A stretch of DNA of 64,000 nt from Poa pratensis (lineage: Eukaryota; Streptophyta; Magnoliopsida; Poales; Poaceae): positions 27,189,391 to 27,253,390 of the forward strand of contig CAMZMU010000048.1 in the NCBI GenBank assembly GCA_947311845.1, read 5' to 3'. A program made the translations under genes and the position numbers. Shown here piece after piece: positions 12,178-24,138 of the stretch. Positions within the stretch are counted from its first letter, which is position 1. Every line of letters starts with the position of its first letter. The notes below the pieces were generated by a model. That model was not told where the DNA came from, did not search any database, and worked only from the letters and a program-made list of their open reading frames with translations.

Positions 12178-12206
12178 ACTAGTCGTTAACTCGTGCACCT
12201 GCACGG
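12178..12206 (-). mobile_element. Helitron 3' terminus (unit A)
   Basis: On the minus strand the order is GC-rich hairpin cccgtgcaggtgcacgag, a short spacer and CTAGT followed by AT, which is the Helitron 3' end format. The 5' TC end was not located. Confidence 0.5.
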
Positions 12207-12662
12207 GCGAGAGATTTTGAAAATCAAGTAATAGATGTTTCAAAAATAAATTAATGGAAATTTTGTGTATCATAAATTTTTAAGAACTTATAAAAATAAT
12301 GCTGGAAATATAAATTGTAATATTTGTATGCAACCGGAGCGTGTGAATCCAATAAATTCCTTAAATAATAATCTTACCGAGCATCTATTGTATCATTTAT
12401 GATTTTTATGTCAATGAGGATGTGTTTAAATATATCGCATACTATAAATCAGTCTCTCTTAAATTAGAATATAAGATTATACATCGAAATAAGATTTTAC
12501 GTCGAAATCAACATTATGTTGACCAATAATGCTTAGTGTTTAATATTCCTTTTATATTCCTTCTATCTGAAGTTTGGGATCAAGATTTATTAAACTCAAA
12601 TTATCCAAATATAATCAGACTCTCTTAACATTTTCTTCATGCCAAATTTGTCTTTTTATCAT

Positions 12663-12692
12663 ACTAGCTAATTGCCCGTGCGTTGCAACGGG
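12663..12692 (-). mobile_element. Helitron 3' terminus (unit A)
   Basis: Minus-strand hairpin cccgttgcaacgcacggg is followed by caattagCTAGT and AT. This is the clearest Helitron end in the window. The opposite end was not found, so element length is unknown. Confidence 0.6.
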
Positions 12693-13451
12693 AATATAAA
12701 TATTCAATGAAAATTATACGTGATTATGTATCCATCAGTTATACATTTGTCTCACTAATTGTGTTGGTGAGTTTGCAATCATCAAGATTTATTATGAAGG
12801 TCGGAAGGGGAGCAAAAACGGAGTACTATATTTTTCAAGCATGAGAGATAGCTAAATATCGCTGGTGCAATGTATCGGTTGACACTCAGGAAAATTAAAG
12901 TCATACTGGTGGTAGTTTATTTCAATCCACAATTAGAAAATGTTATTAAAAAATATCCGTGTTCCAAAAGTGAAATGTCAAAGATAAAATTCAAGCGTAC
13001 TTGAATTATTAACATAATAGCTTGGAACAAAACAAACATATGGTTATCTAAAACTTTGGGGAAATGTCAAATCTCTAAAATAACATCAAACAATCTTTAA
13101 AGAACCCATACATGGGATATATTCTTGCTCCAAATAGCCATCGGATCAACACACCACATTTACATGACTCAATTTCTGAGCAACCAACCGTAGACACACA
13201 AATTACAGAAAAAAGGGTAAACAAATTGACACGGAAGATAAATAAAGCACTGGTTGGGGATTAAATAAATTGGTCCATTCTAAATGTTAGAAGTGCTTTG
13301 TTTCCTCCTGCAAAGCTTTGTCCATATATATGAAAATGAAACTATAAAGACGAATAAAAACAAATATTATGTGCCATCGTGGGTAAGAGAGCATGGAACT
13401 TGGCAGCTCCTTCATGCTCTCCCCAGAACTCCCCCGCATAGCTTGTATAGT
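12693..13451. other. AT-rich DNA without a gene (unit A)
   Basis: This is low-complexity, AT-rich sequence downstream of a Helitron 3' end, probably Helitron body or 3' flank of the minus-strand gene remnant. No coding or RNA feature is seen. The unit B copy is 40333-41020. Confidence 0.4.
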
Positions 13452-15429
13452 TCAGCCACACTCTTCCTTGCATGGTCCTCTTTGTTGTGTCAAGCCACAG
13501 AGTTTGATAACAAGCATTCTTGCTATTATTAGATTCTCTAATACAGACTTGCAATGATCGCTTGGCTTATAATAGCTGGAAGCTAACTTAAGGGAACTAT
13601 TCCCTAAGAAAATACAAGATGAGATGCAAGAAGAGCCTTGGACCTTATCCTCTCCCGCGGAAAGAGAGGCGATATTTCTGAGCCACCCCGTCAGATCCAC
13701 CTCGCCGCCGGCGGCTCGCCGGTTTCCCTCGCCTCCGTCGGCCGCTTCGGCGGCGGGAGGTGAGGGGAACCTCGGGCCCCGGCGTGTACATAGTGTAGGG
13801 TTTGCTAGGGTAGTCGTCGGCGGCGTCAAGGAGGCGGTGGCGCGGCGGACGTCGTGTGTTCGTTTTGCAGGTGGGCTCTTCCTCTCCGGCTTCGGCGTTC
13901 GTTGGAGCGTCGCGGTCGAGCGCCGCCCTGCGCGTGCTCGCGGCCCTCCGGGGTCGCCGTGCATGCTCATCCCCTTCCAGATCTCGCCGCGGCGGATCTG
14001 GTCGACATCACTGAAGCAGCTGGAGGTCAACCGAGGCGACGATGGCGACGGAGCGAGGCGGAGGCTCTCCGGAGTTCGAGGCCCGAAGACTTCCCGTCCG
14101 CTTGGGGATCTTCTCCCATCCAAGGTCAATGGAGAAGGAGCGGCGGCGCGCCATCGGCACGTCTCTCTCCTCATCGCCGGCGTCGATCTACAGGAGGATT
14201 TGGTTTGTAATTTCTTTGTTCGTGGAGATCCTCTCTGTTCTACCTTGATGTAATCCGGCTGTTTCTTCGCAAAAAAAAAAAAATACAAGATGAGATGCAC
14301 ATTGCCTATCAGGGTTGATATTCTTTATCTCTTCAGAAATACTCGGGTGCAGCTGCTGACATCTGCACAAAGTTAAAGACCAGGGAAATTTAGAGTCAGC
14401 AAAAGATAAGACTTCCATCCACATCAGCAGGCAGTATACATCCACCGAATCAGAGTAAAGATATCAAATACACACAGCGAACTGGAACATGCATGAAATA
14501 AAACTTACAGCTCACTAAGAGAGTTCCCCACAAAAAGGGTCATCCATGATTGATCTATGGAGTCACCAAGGCCCAGTTGCACAGCCTGGAAGTTCAGATA
14601 TTATAGCAAGCTTCCTGCAACCGAATAAAATAAAAGTTGTCACAACAATTTCTTCCACTTCACCTGTGAGAATACCTACCAAAAGACGATACATACCCCG
14701 CCATGCTTATTCTATCCCCGCATAAGGCCTCACCTTCATCTGCAAAAATTAAACAATCGTGTCAAAATCAACAAAAGAACAAGTTTGCTACTTCCATCGT
14801 TCCATGTTCTAACAATTGATATGAAGTAGATCGAATGGCAAATGTATGTGCTCTGATCATTGCATATTGCTTATCGCATAATTATTAACTTCCCACATTG
14901 CATGCGAATCAATGAATTTACAGAAAATAATCTCCTCCGTATTCCATAGAAGCAAGCTAGCTAGATCTGTATCTCCATGTATCAAAGTAAGCGGCAGCAA
15001 GCTAGCTAGAAATGTCAAAAAACAGTTTTAAAAACCGAGAACCTTTATTAAAAAGCGGAATCATTTTAAACCGAGAACCTTTTTTAAGTGAGGGAAACAC
15101 ATGCGGACGCCTGAAGGAGAGATGACACTTACATAAATCATAAGATGGTGTAGTCCCATCGCATAATGTAGGATACAGAACGAGTCATTAAATGAATCCA
15201 TAATCCAAAAATAAAAAGAAGTAGCACATAATATGGAGATGTTTAAGTAACTACTACCTGCAAATATCATGCTTGAAAGGTCTGTATAAGTCATCACACG
15301 GTATCCACAAAACAGAGAGCCAGTCTGCAGCATCAACATCCTTTCAGCAATATATATCCATTTAGTCTTGCACGCCATGTATAGCTTTCCATCCTTGTGA
15401 TCAATTCCAGAATGTAGAGGGCAGTTTAG
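13452..15429 (-). pseudogene. Exons of an unidentified spliced minus-strand gene (unit A)
   Basis: Several minus-strand pieces have splice-like borders. One exon (15258-15429) encodes a segment with DGKLYMACKTKWIYIAER. It is followed in compatible phase by a short exon near 14705-14746 encoding DEGEALCGDRISMAG. A third near 14510-14590 has VQLGLGDSIDQSWMTLFVGN. A fourth near 14300-14370 has LHPSISEEIKNINPDRQ, and a further piece lies near 13400-13550. Donors (gtagtag, gtatgt, gtaagt) and acceptors (ttgcag, gtgcag) fit. I do not recognise the family. Unit A has one-base deletions in the first exon relative to B and a LINE-like insertion at 13629-14279. Confidence 0.4.
13629..14279 (+). mobile_element. 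LINE-like retroinsertion with poly-A, unit A only
   Basis: A GC-rich 651-bp insert ends in a poly-A run and is flanked by the perfect 20-bp duplication aaaatacaagatgagatgca (13609-13628, 14280-14299). Unit B has the uninterrupted site at 41248-41267. A long duplication plus poly-A indicates target-primed retrotransposition of a short LINE or LINE-mobilised RNA. The long ORFs on both strands come from GC content. Confidence 0.8.
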
Positions 15430-15659
15430 CTAAAGGCAACCATTTGAAAAAAGGCGGAATATAAACTGATTCTATATACGTCACAGATGCTACAATAAGG
15501 AGGCAAAAGCCGCAAAACACTGAACTCAAATCTTTTTCAGATTTTCAAGCCAAACCATCAGTGAGTAGGACGCCTGGTAAAGGCCTAGTAGTAAGACTAA
15601 TTTGAACATAACAATTCAAGATTGGAAACAAACTTACGTAATATCAGTCATATATCATA

Positions 15660-17890
15660 CGGTTTTGCTAAGTCTCAGTCGACTAAGACGTAGCTTATGT
15701 CTCAGTCAACTCCGCGTCCATCCGATTCATTTTGCATCGTGATTCGTGTTTGTGTGTGTGCTTTCGGCCCGTTTTCCCGAATCTGGCTGTTGGACTTGCT
15801 TGTTTTTTCCCTGAATATTTTCGAATTGATTAGTGGGCTTTTGGGCCGGCCAGCATGGTGGTGGGGATGGGCTCGTTGTTTTTTTTCCCGCCGGATACTG
15901 TTTTGATTTACTGGGCCGGGGTTTGGGCTTTGTGTTTTTTTCGTTTGCGTTAAAAATTAGTGTGGAGTTTTCAGCTCCATTTTTTTGTATTTTTTATGGG
16001 GTTCTATTTTTTTCTTGTATGTTTTTTCTTTAATATCCACACTAGTTTTGTTATGATCGATTAAGCCAAAAAAAAAATTTACTTTTATTTTTTATTGTCT
16101 AATATGCTGAATTATTTTTGTTGTAGTTTGTCCGGGGGCATCAGTTTGATTTTTAGAAATGTGCACTTTATTTGGTTTTTTATTTGTTTTTGTATGAAAT
16201 TCTTTTTGTTTTCAGCTTGCTAGGAGGATCGATCGGCCATAAATTAGTCGATGGCAAAAGAAACCGATAATCTAGTTTGATTAGATGAAGGAATTAGCTA
16301 CCCCGGAATTTTGAATTTGTTTGTATAGATTATCATTAGTTCCAATTAAAGCCAGTTTTGCAACTGCACTTGCAACTGAGTTTTATTATTTTTGTTTTTT
16401 TTTTTTTACTATTTGTAATTTTTTCGGAATCTAGTTTTCAACTCCGCTTGCAACTGAATGTTTTCTCGAGATAGGGCTAGCTGCAACTGAGTGTTTTTAT
16501 CGAGATAGGGGCCAGCTGCAACGGAGCTTGCAACTGGGATTTTATTATTATTTTGTTTTTTTCTTTATTATTTTAAATTATTCTTATTTTTTGGAAGCTA
16601 GTTGCAACTTGGCTTGCAACTGATTGTTTTCTCGACATAGGGGTCAGTTTCAACCAACGAAAAAAATAGCGCGCTATTTCCCGGTTAATTGCACGATATA
16701 GCTTATTTAGAGAGGCTACGCTATATTTAGCCTAAAGTTGACGCTACGACGCTATTTACGTTTTATACGCGCTAAACCACGCTTAACGTGGTAACGTTAT
16801 AGCTACGCTAACAAAAAACCTGGAAATAACGTTAGGTGTTGATGATGGTGCGCAATCTGGTGGTTCTTATAGTTATTCTAAAGATGATGTCAATGATTTT
16901 GATTAAGGTTTAGAACAGTTTGTCTTTTAGTATATTAGTTTTTCATGTTTTTAAGCCTCATATTTTTATTTGTGCCAGAATATGGTTACCTGGTTATTCA
17001 TGTATTGCTTTGCACAAGTTTTTAGTGCTGAAATTCTTAATATTTGGGCTATTTCTCGCATTTTTTCATCACGCTATTTTGTTTGTAACTTCGCTATATC
17101 ACGGTATATCTTATATAGCTTCTAGAGGAGGGCCACGCTATTTTTGATAGCACGCTATTTTTTTGCTTGGTTTCAACTGGCAATTGAGTGTTTTCTCGAG
17201 ATAGGGGCCAGTTTCAACTACGTTTGCAACTGAGATTTTATTATTATTTTGTTTTTTTCTTTATTATTTTCTGGAAGCCAGTTGCAACTGGGTTTGCAAC
17301 TGTGTTTTTTCCGAGGCGAGTTGCAATTTCACTTGCAATAGATTTTTTCCCGAGACGGGTCAGTTTCAACTGCACTTGCAACTGAATTTTCATTATTATT
17401 GTTGTTATTTTTTCTTATTTTTTAATTAATATAAATTTGTATTTTTTAAACCAGTTGCAACTGCGCTTGCAGCTGAGTTTTTTCCTAAGATAGGCCAGTT
17501 GCAACTGCGCTTGCAACTGTGTTTTTATTATTTATTTTTGATAAGTTTTCTTATTTTTTAATTAATATAAATTTTTTTTTCAAGCCCGTTGCAAATGAGT
17601 TTTTTCCCGATTGGCCAGTTGCGACTGCGCTTGCAAATGAGTTTTTTCCCGAGACATGCCAATTTTGCAGTTGCACTTGCAACTGAGTTTTAGTTATAAT
17701 TTTGTTATTTTTTCAATTATTATTTATTTGTTTGTTTTTGAAAGCCAGTTGCTACTACGGTTGCAACTGAATTTTTTCCGAGACATGCAGTTGCAACTTT
17801 ATTTGCAATTGAGTTTTTTCCTGAGACATGCCAGTTGAACTGCACTTGCAACTGAGATTTTTCTAGAGACAAAGCTGTTGACGCCAATTT
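15660..17890. repeat. Degenerate array of the word TTGCAACTG (unit A)
   Basis: From about 16340 to 17870 the words ttgcaactg and cttgcaactgag recur roughly two dozen times at irregular spacing. They sit between T-rich spacers and phrases such as tttttcccgagacatgcc. The block begins with the near-palindrome gtctcagtcgactaagac (15670-15687). It reads like the inside of a non-autonomous DNA element, but I could not place firm termini. A hAT MITE interrupts it at 16655-17169. No real gene is seen. Confidence 0.55.
16655..17169. mobile_element. hAT MITE, unit A only
   Basis: The termini caacgaaaaaaatagcg and the inverse of gctatttttttgcttg are flanked by the 8-bp duplication gtttcaac (16647-16654, 17170-17177). 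Unit B has the empty site at 43939-43946. Both ends are rich in cgctat words. The centre encodes in plus frame an acidic tail (SGGSYSYSKDDVNDFD then stop) resembling the C-terminus of a transposase-derived ORF, which is inference. Confidence 0.8.
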
Positions 17891-18292
17891 TGTCTCAGAT
17901 TATAAAAAATAATTGACTATCATGAAAATAGATAAAATAATTAAATAAATAAATAATGTGTATTTGTGTCATAAATAAACAAATAAATAAATGCATAAAT
18001 GATATATGTATATGTCCCATTCATCGGATACAACGGTCCAATATTGACCTAAATCCCCAACGCGCCAGCAATACTTATTATCAAAAAAAATATTTGAAAG
18101 CATGATGGCCGTTGGCGCCCGGTTGATCTTATGAAATACAATCATAATATATTAAATAAATGAGCGAATTCGTACGAATATTTCATCAAGAGTAATTGTA
18201 CATTTTATCACAAAGTCATTGTTCAATACGAATAGTAATTAAATCTTTTTGCTAGCGAGCTAAAAGCTTGTTGGCTAGCTAACTTACAAGAC
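17891..18292. other. AT-rich DNA without a gene (unit A)
   Basis: AT-rich sequence between the TTGCAACTG array and a Helitron 3' end. Nothing codes here. The unit B copy is 44613-45023. Confidence 0.4.
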
Positions 18293-18321
18293 ACTAGGTG
18301 AATGCCCGTGCGTTGCTACGG
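18293..18321 (-). mobile_element. Helitron 3' terminus (unit A)
   Basis: Minus-strand hairpin ccgtagcaacgcacgggc followed by attcacCTAGT. The body would extend to the right from here; the 5' end was not located. Confidence 0.5.
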
Positions 18322-18505
18322 AACAGAAACACACAAATCACACTCAACGTGAAAAAAATATACACATAAAATATGATACAATTTAGGCTTCAATGCATCT
18401 TTGTGCCTCCCTTCATTTCTCTCTCTTTCGTACTGGCCACCACTACTGTAGATTTGATACAGACCCTTTGACATTTATCTTTCATGTCTACCCATCGTGA
18501 CACAC

Positions 18506-18976
18506 TGACGAGGTTATACCCTTCGGTTACCCTACTATGGGGGTACCTGGTGCACGTGATGACTAAAGACCAATTGTTAGAGGTCTATTGAAGCCCATGA
18601 AGGGAGGCCCAAGACGAAGGTACTTCCCAAGTTAGGCATAGTCGGTTGAGCTTACCTTATCTGTAATCCTAGTCAGTTACGTACCCGAGACCCAGCCTCC
18701 TATATAAAGGCTGGGAGGGCGACCGATCAAGGGCACGCAATACTCCAGACACCAAAACCCTAGCGAGATCAGCATCTCGCCGGACCCTTGTAGCTCCATT
18801 GTTCACATCATCAATATAGACAAGCAGGACGTAGGGGTTTTACCTCACTCGAGTGCTCTGAACCTGGGTAAATCCCGCTTGTCAACCGTCGATACTACCA
18901 ACTCTACACGTTCTCTACCCCATAATCTAAACCCTAGGTCCTTAACCATGGGTATTGCCGAGGACAACCCTCATCA
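18506..18976 (+). mobile_element. Solo LTR, gypsy-like (unit A)
   Basis: The ends tgacgagg and cctcatca are inverted, and the 5-bp duplication cacac lies on both sides (18501-18505, 18977-18981). A TATA box (tatataaag, 18711-18719) is followed by the phrase aagcaggacgtaggg and by cctgggtaaa, which I know from grass gypsy-type LTRs. No internal domain is present, so a solo LTR left by LTR-LTR recombination is the simplest reading. Confidence 0.75.
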
Positions 18977-20699
18977 CACACCCTCTCTCCTTAGACAGCC
19001 TTGAAAGTCGCTCCTGGACGCAATCGCCCGCCCAACCCAGATCTGCTCCAGCGGCGCTGCCGGGCCGGAAGTACCAATGGGAGAGGAGCTCGTGGCACCC
19101 CTATAGATAGTATATCTAGGTTTTGCTATCCGGCAACTTGGTCCCAAGTGGCGATTGGCGTTATGCCATCTCCCCTTCTAGGTGCCTGGTCGGGTCGTCT
19201 CCGAGCGACGACCACGGCCTAGAGAAGCTCCTGTTCGGCGTGCTCCCATGGTGGTGGGCACGGTGGGGAGGGAATGAAGGTACGTGCTTGGATAAGCTCG
19301 AAGAGCCCTCTTCTTGGGGGTTTGGTTCGCGCAAAGCAGCGATGTCTTCTTTGCGTACTGCTTCATCGCCATGGAGGCGACATAGCAAAGGCTAGGTGAC
19401 AGAGCAGAGGCTGAGCTGGACGGTGCGGTTCGGTGAATTGAAGAAGATGCTCGTCTGTGGAGAAGACACGCGAAGGACAAGTTAGCCGGAGCGAGTTGTG
19501 GCCGACAGAGGCGTCTCCGCCCTGCGGTGTGTGGAAGGCACTGCAGTTCTTTCTTCCTCCAGCCAAAGATGCCAAATCGGAGGATTTTCGATCTCAGCAT
19601 GGCGTTCCTCGCCGACGGTGACCCAAGTCGCGTAGTCCCCGGTGTTGTTGACGGTAGCCGTGCTTCGTGGTCAAGCAACCGGAGCAATCACAACGAAGAA
19701 GAAGGGCCTGATCGCGTTATCACTTTTTACACTAGTAGGAAAAGGCTTATAGCCACCAGCATACCGCTGGCGGACGCCGTTTCCGTCCGCCAGCGCTTCA
19801 ACCGCTGGCGGGCTGTTTTTTGAGGCCGCCACTGGTTCTGGACGTACCGCTGGCGGACGCAATCTATGCCCGCCAGCGGTAGGCGCAGAAATTTGGGACG
19901 AGGCGGGGCAAACGACCGCTGGCGGGCAACATACGAGCCCGCCAGAGGTACTAAATAGACCGCTGGCGGACGCTAAGTAGTACCCGCCAGCGGTAGTTGA
20001 GTCGGCTGAGCTCAGCGGGGAAAAAAAAAGGTGATAGTACCGCTGGCGGCGGGCTGCACCGTCCGCCAGCGGTCAGTTCAGTACCGCTGGCGGCATTCTG
20101 AAGCGTCCGCCAGCGCTAACTTAGCCTGTAATCCAAATAACTACGAAAATGCTATTTATAGAAAAAATCAGTAAATTCCCTTCGAACCATTGCTTCCTAT
20201 ATCAAGACACACCTATGTGTCGAATATGAGCACTTTATCACAAACTATGGGTTAAGACTTGACATAACTTGGTTGATTCGAATTGGAAACTAACATTTGT
20301 AGGTTGTTTCTACATGATAGTACTTTTGTGAAGAATGTTTGTGAAACTTTGTCAAAAATCAAGTTTATCATTTCACATAGCAACTAGTACACATAAAAAG
20401 ACTCTATGCAAGAGGATATATCTTTTTGAGTGTTTTTTTTACTCTATTTATTTTTTCTACGAAAAAACTGCCGATCGGTCGACGACAGCCCAACAGGACG
20501 ACTATTCACACCGAAAGAGATCAAATATAAAACATGTTTGCATTGCAGAATAATTCAAAGTAGGAAACATTATTTTCCTCAGTTTACAAAAGCAACATTG
20601 ATCAAATTAATATGCAAAAAGTATCACGCTTACATCTTTATTTAATCCGGTTACAGCTGGAGTCCATGCCATTTTTATTTAACTAACTTCTGCCTCGTC

Positions 20700-21089
20700 C
20701 TAAGCCGCGGGTCCATCACGCGCGCTCCTCACCCAAAGAGTAGGAACCATCACAGGGCCAATACTCACATGATAAGGATCCCTCTGCAAGGCCTGCCATG
20801 TATTAGTATACACCGTATCCAACATATACATGTAGCGACGGACATGCGCATTCTCCTCCCTTATACGGCGACGTACCACCTCCTCGGGGACAGGCTCCCT
20901 CTGGAACCTCCCTGGCCCACGCGAAGGCCACCAAAGAAGATCCGGGTCGACGACGTCACCCGGATTTCTAACCAAGCTACGCGTTCGGAAGATAACACCT
21001 CCCAGTGCCAGCCCGGCGGAGCCCATTCCCGCACAGGGCCGTTATTGTCCAACAGGTGTCCGGACATCGCCGACGTAAATGCCCGAGAT
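20700..21089 (-). pseudogene. Captured ORF of unknown function in CACTA (unit A)
   Basis: This is the unit A copy of 47419-47827. The minus-strand frame begins after an acceptor-like tttttcag and contains SLVRNPGDVVDPDLLWWPSR and YTNTWQALQRDPYHVSIGPV. A one-base difference near 20992 interrupts the frame between the WHWEV segment and the next, and the C-terminus ends at RDGPAA. It is listed as a broken copy. Confidence 0.5.
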
Positions 21090-21642
21090 CTGAAAAAAAT
21101 AGTGGGGAATTTGATCAAACACTTAAGGTGCATGCAACCTACGTAGGGGAGGAGGGGATCAGGGAGAGAGGATAGCGTACATTGGCATGGGGACGGACTA
21201 GGGGAGGTCCACAGAGGTGTGGAGGGGCGCCGGCGGAGGCCACGGGCGCGGAGAGGTCGTCGAGCGGCGCGACAAGGGCGGCGGCGGCGCGGTTGGTGGA
21301 GAATCGGAATAGGATGGCACGGATCTGGTCTGCCCCTGTCCTCTTATAAGGGGTAAAAAAACCCTAGAAGTTACCGCTGGCGGACGACACACGCTGTCCG
21401 CCAGCAGTAACCCTCGCACGCGCGCGGCCCACCGCGCACCACGCTTATCCACCCGTTGCCCCCCACCCAACCCTATCAACTCGCGCTGGCCCCCCACCGC
21501 CAGCGTAACCCTCGCACGCGCGCGGGCCCACCGCGACCACGCTTATCCACCCGTTGCCCCCCACCCAACCCTATCCACCCGCGCTGCCCCCCCACCCAAC
21601 CCTATCCCACGGCCGCTGCCCCCCACCCACCGCGCCGCCGCC

Positions 21643-23365
21643 TGATGCATGTAAAATGCATACATGAAGTTTGCACTTTAATTGCTTATATTCCAATCAT
21701 ATTTGCATCATATAAGGGTTATATCAATGTTTTATCATGATTTTGGGAATACTTCATAGTTTTCCCATTTATTTGGAATTAACCCTGCACAGGCAAAAAA
21801 CCCTAGTTTTGTATTTTAATGTTTCAGGGACCCAAACGTCAACGAAATCACCTGGAAATTTACGGCATCAATATTTGGAAGGAAGAAGGACTACGGAAAA
21901 AGGAAGCAAGCAAACGGAGACCCGAGGGCCAAACGGGCATGGCCCACGCGGCCACAGTACTAGGCCGCGTGGGACCCACCCGTTCGGGCCTCGTGGCTCC
22001 GTTGTCGTCGATCTTCGCTCCACCGCCTTCGTTTTGACCTAAAAACGCCTATAAAAAAGGTCCCCCGTCGTTCTCTGGAAGGAGCGCCGCACAAACACAG
22101 AAACACCGAAACGGAGATCAGGAGCTGCAGATTGGAGGGGAAAACTCCGGCGGGGCGCTGCCGCGTGGTCTCCATCTTCTCCATCGACTTCTCCACCGTC
22201 TCCATGATGAAGAGGGAGTAGTCCACCTCTGGACTATGGTTTGTGGAAGTAACTTATGTATCTCTCCTCTCTTGAGCTTCACTAATTAGCACCGTATGAC
22301 CTGCTGAACATGATTACGGTCATATTTGTAATACCTTTGTGGTGGATCTTTATGAGTTAATATATGTTTGAGATTGCAATGTTTGTTTCAGTTATGAGTA
22401 TAGATGCATATTATGTACCCCCCGTTCTTGTTTACTTGTTTTGATCTAGCATGTTTGTGAGAGCGTGTGAGGGGAACGTGTGCATTAGTTGGAGTAACGG
22501 GGGGTGGCTAGTGCAGTGAACGTGAGAGAAAGTTCTGCGATCCACTTTGGTATCTTTACCTTCCTTTGTTACCTCACTAGGGATAAACAAAATACCATGC
22601 TACCGGGATGTGGGCGTGACCATGCCACTACTCCATGACTAGATCTAGCATGTTCTTATTTTCACTTCATGTCATGATACTTATTGCTATACTCTGAGTT
22701 ATCTTAATTACTGAGGTGTTATGATTTAGTTCGCATCTTGGTGGAGTATAAGAGAGGTTAATAACCAAAAGATCTCTATGTTAGGACGTGATGCCCATAT
22801 ATCTAAGTAACTTGTTATCAAACCCTGTGTTGCAATCTCATATGTTAACTGTGTGTGTTCCATTGTCTACCACTTTATAAAGAGAGAGTGCATTTGTGAA
22901 ACCATGAACCCCAGTCCATTTTTAATCATAAGAAACACATTTCAACACCATATACCACTTTTCTATTTTCAGCCATCATTAAATCCGAAAATACAAAAAT
23001 ACTTTTCATCTTGCATACATCATTCAAAAAACCCAAAAATATCATTTATCATTGCATCCACCACCATTGCATATTTATTTCTTGTTTGCATTGCATAACT
23101 ATCCTGATATCATTCTTACACCTTGTGCTTGACAACCACAGGTGAGGTTGAGGACCAAAACATCTAACCTTATTTTGTAGGTAACCAAAAGAAGGATAAC
23201 AAGATAAATCTACCACTGCAGATTCCCCGAGAGTTCGATATTAAACCCTCGAGTCACCCCTCGTGGGGAAAACTGTCTTCCACTATACTATACACTCTGC
23301 ACTTGGAGTCTCAACCTAAATCCCGTTATTTGTGCAGGCATCAAGACTTGCTCTTCGGATCATCA
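21643..23365 (+). mobile_element. Solo LTR of the gypsy-type family, unit A only
   Basis: This 1723-bp sequence begins tgatgcatgtaaaatgc and ends cggatcatca. The 5-bp duplication ccgcc lies on both sides (21638-21642, 23366-23370) and the site is empty in unit B (48281-48285). It is the same LTR as that of the element at 24139-31134 but in the opposite orientation. The small ORFs inside are not genes. Confidence 0.85.
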
Positions 23366-24138
23366 CCGCCCCCCTGCCCCCCACCCACCGCGCCGCCGCC
23401 CCCTGCCCCCCCGCACCCGCGACCGCTCTCCACCAACCGCGCCGCTGATCCTCGCGCGCGGTCGCTCCCCAACTCATCGCGCCGCCGCCCCCGCGCCGTC
23501 CCCGCACCCGCGCCCGCCGCCCCCGCGCCGTCCCCGGCCGCATCCTCGACCGCCGCCGCCCCCGCGCCGTCCCCGCACCTGCGCCGTCCCCGTCGACCGC
23601 CGTCGAGGTAACCGCCGCCGTCCATCTTCCTCCTCTCCCTAATTAATTTAGTTCAAACTAGGTTAGTTCAAATTACTTGATGTTTAGGTTAGGTTCAAAT
23701 TATCCTCTATGTTTAGGTATTTGGAAAATTGAAATGCATAAATTAGTGTGGTGAAATAATCTATTTTTAGATAATTTGCAAAATTGAAATGCCGCCTTTT
23801 GCATATCTTTTTGGTTGTGTATGAATGTGTGCAGGTACTCCTAGAGATCTTTGAGATTGCCGGAATGTTGATTAACTTCCATTCCGGCAAATTCAGATAC
23901 TCATATGTCATATTTTTAGCCGAAGTCATGCCAAAATTTCTCATGAATTTTGACATGACTTTGGCCGAAAATGTTGTTATGTTTTGTATTCTTATTAGGT
24001 TGCCGATGATTAAAATGGTGTGGCACTATATATGTGATTCAGAGGTGGTGTGAGTGAAACTTGTGATATGCACAAATATCAAAATTTCTGCATCCTACAA
24101 GTTTCGCTAACGCCATCTCTGAATAATTTGTGTCCACT

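Noticed and set aside
13452..14300. 282-codon minus-strand frame
   Set aside because: It lies almost wholly inside the GC-rich LINE-like insertion with poly-A at 13629-14279. Overlapping open frames exist on the other strand and the frame crosses the insertion boundary.
23303..23611. Proline/alanine-rich frames in the C-rich block
   Set aside because: Low-complexity C-rich tandem sequence, open in several frames, split by a solo LTR in unit A. No sign of a protein.
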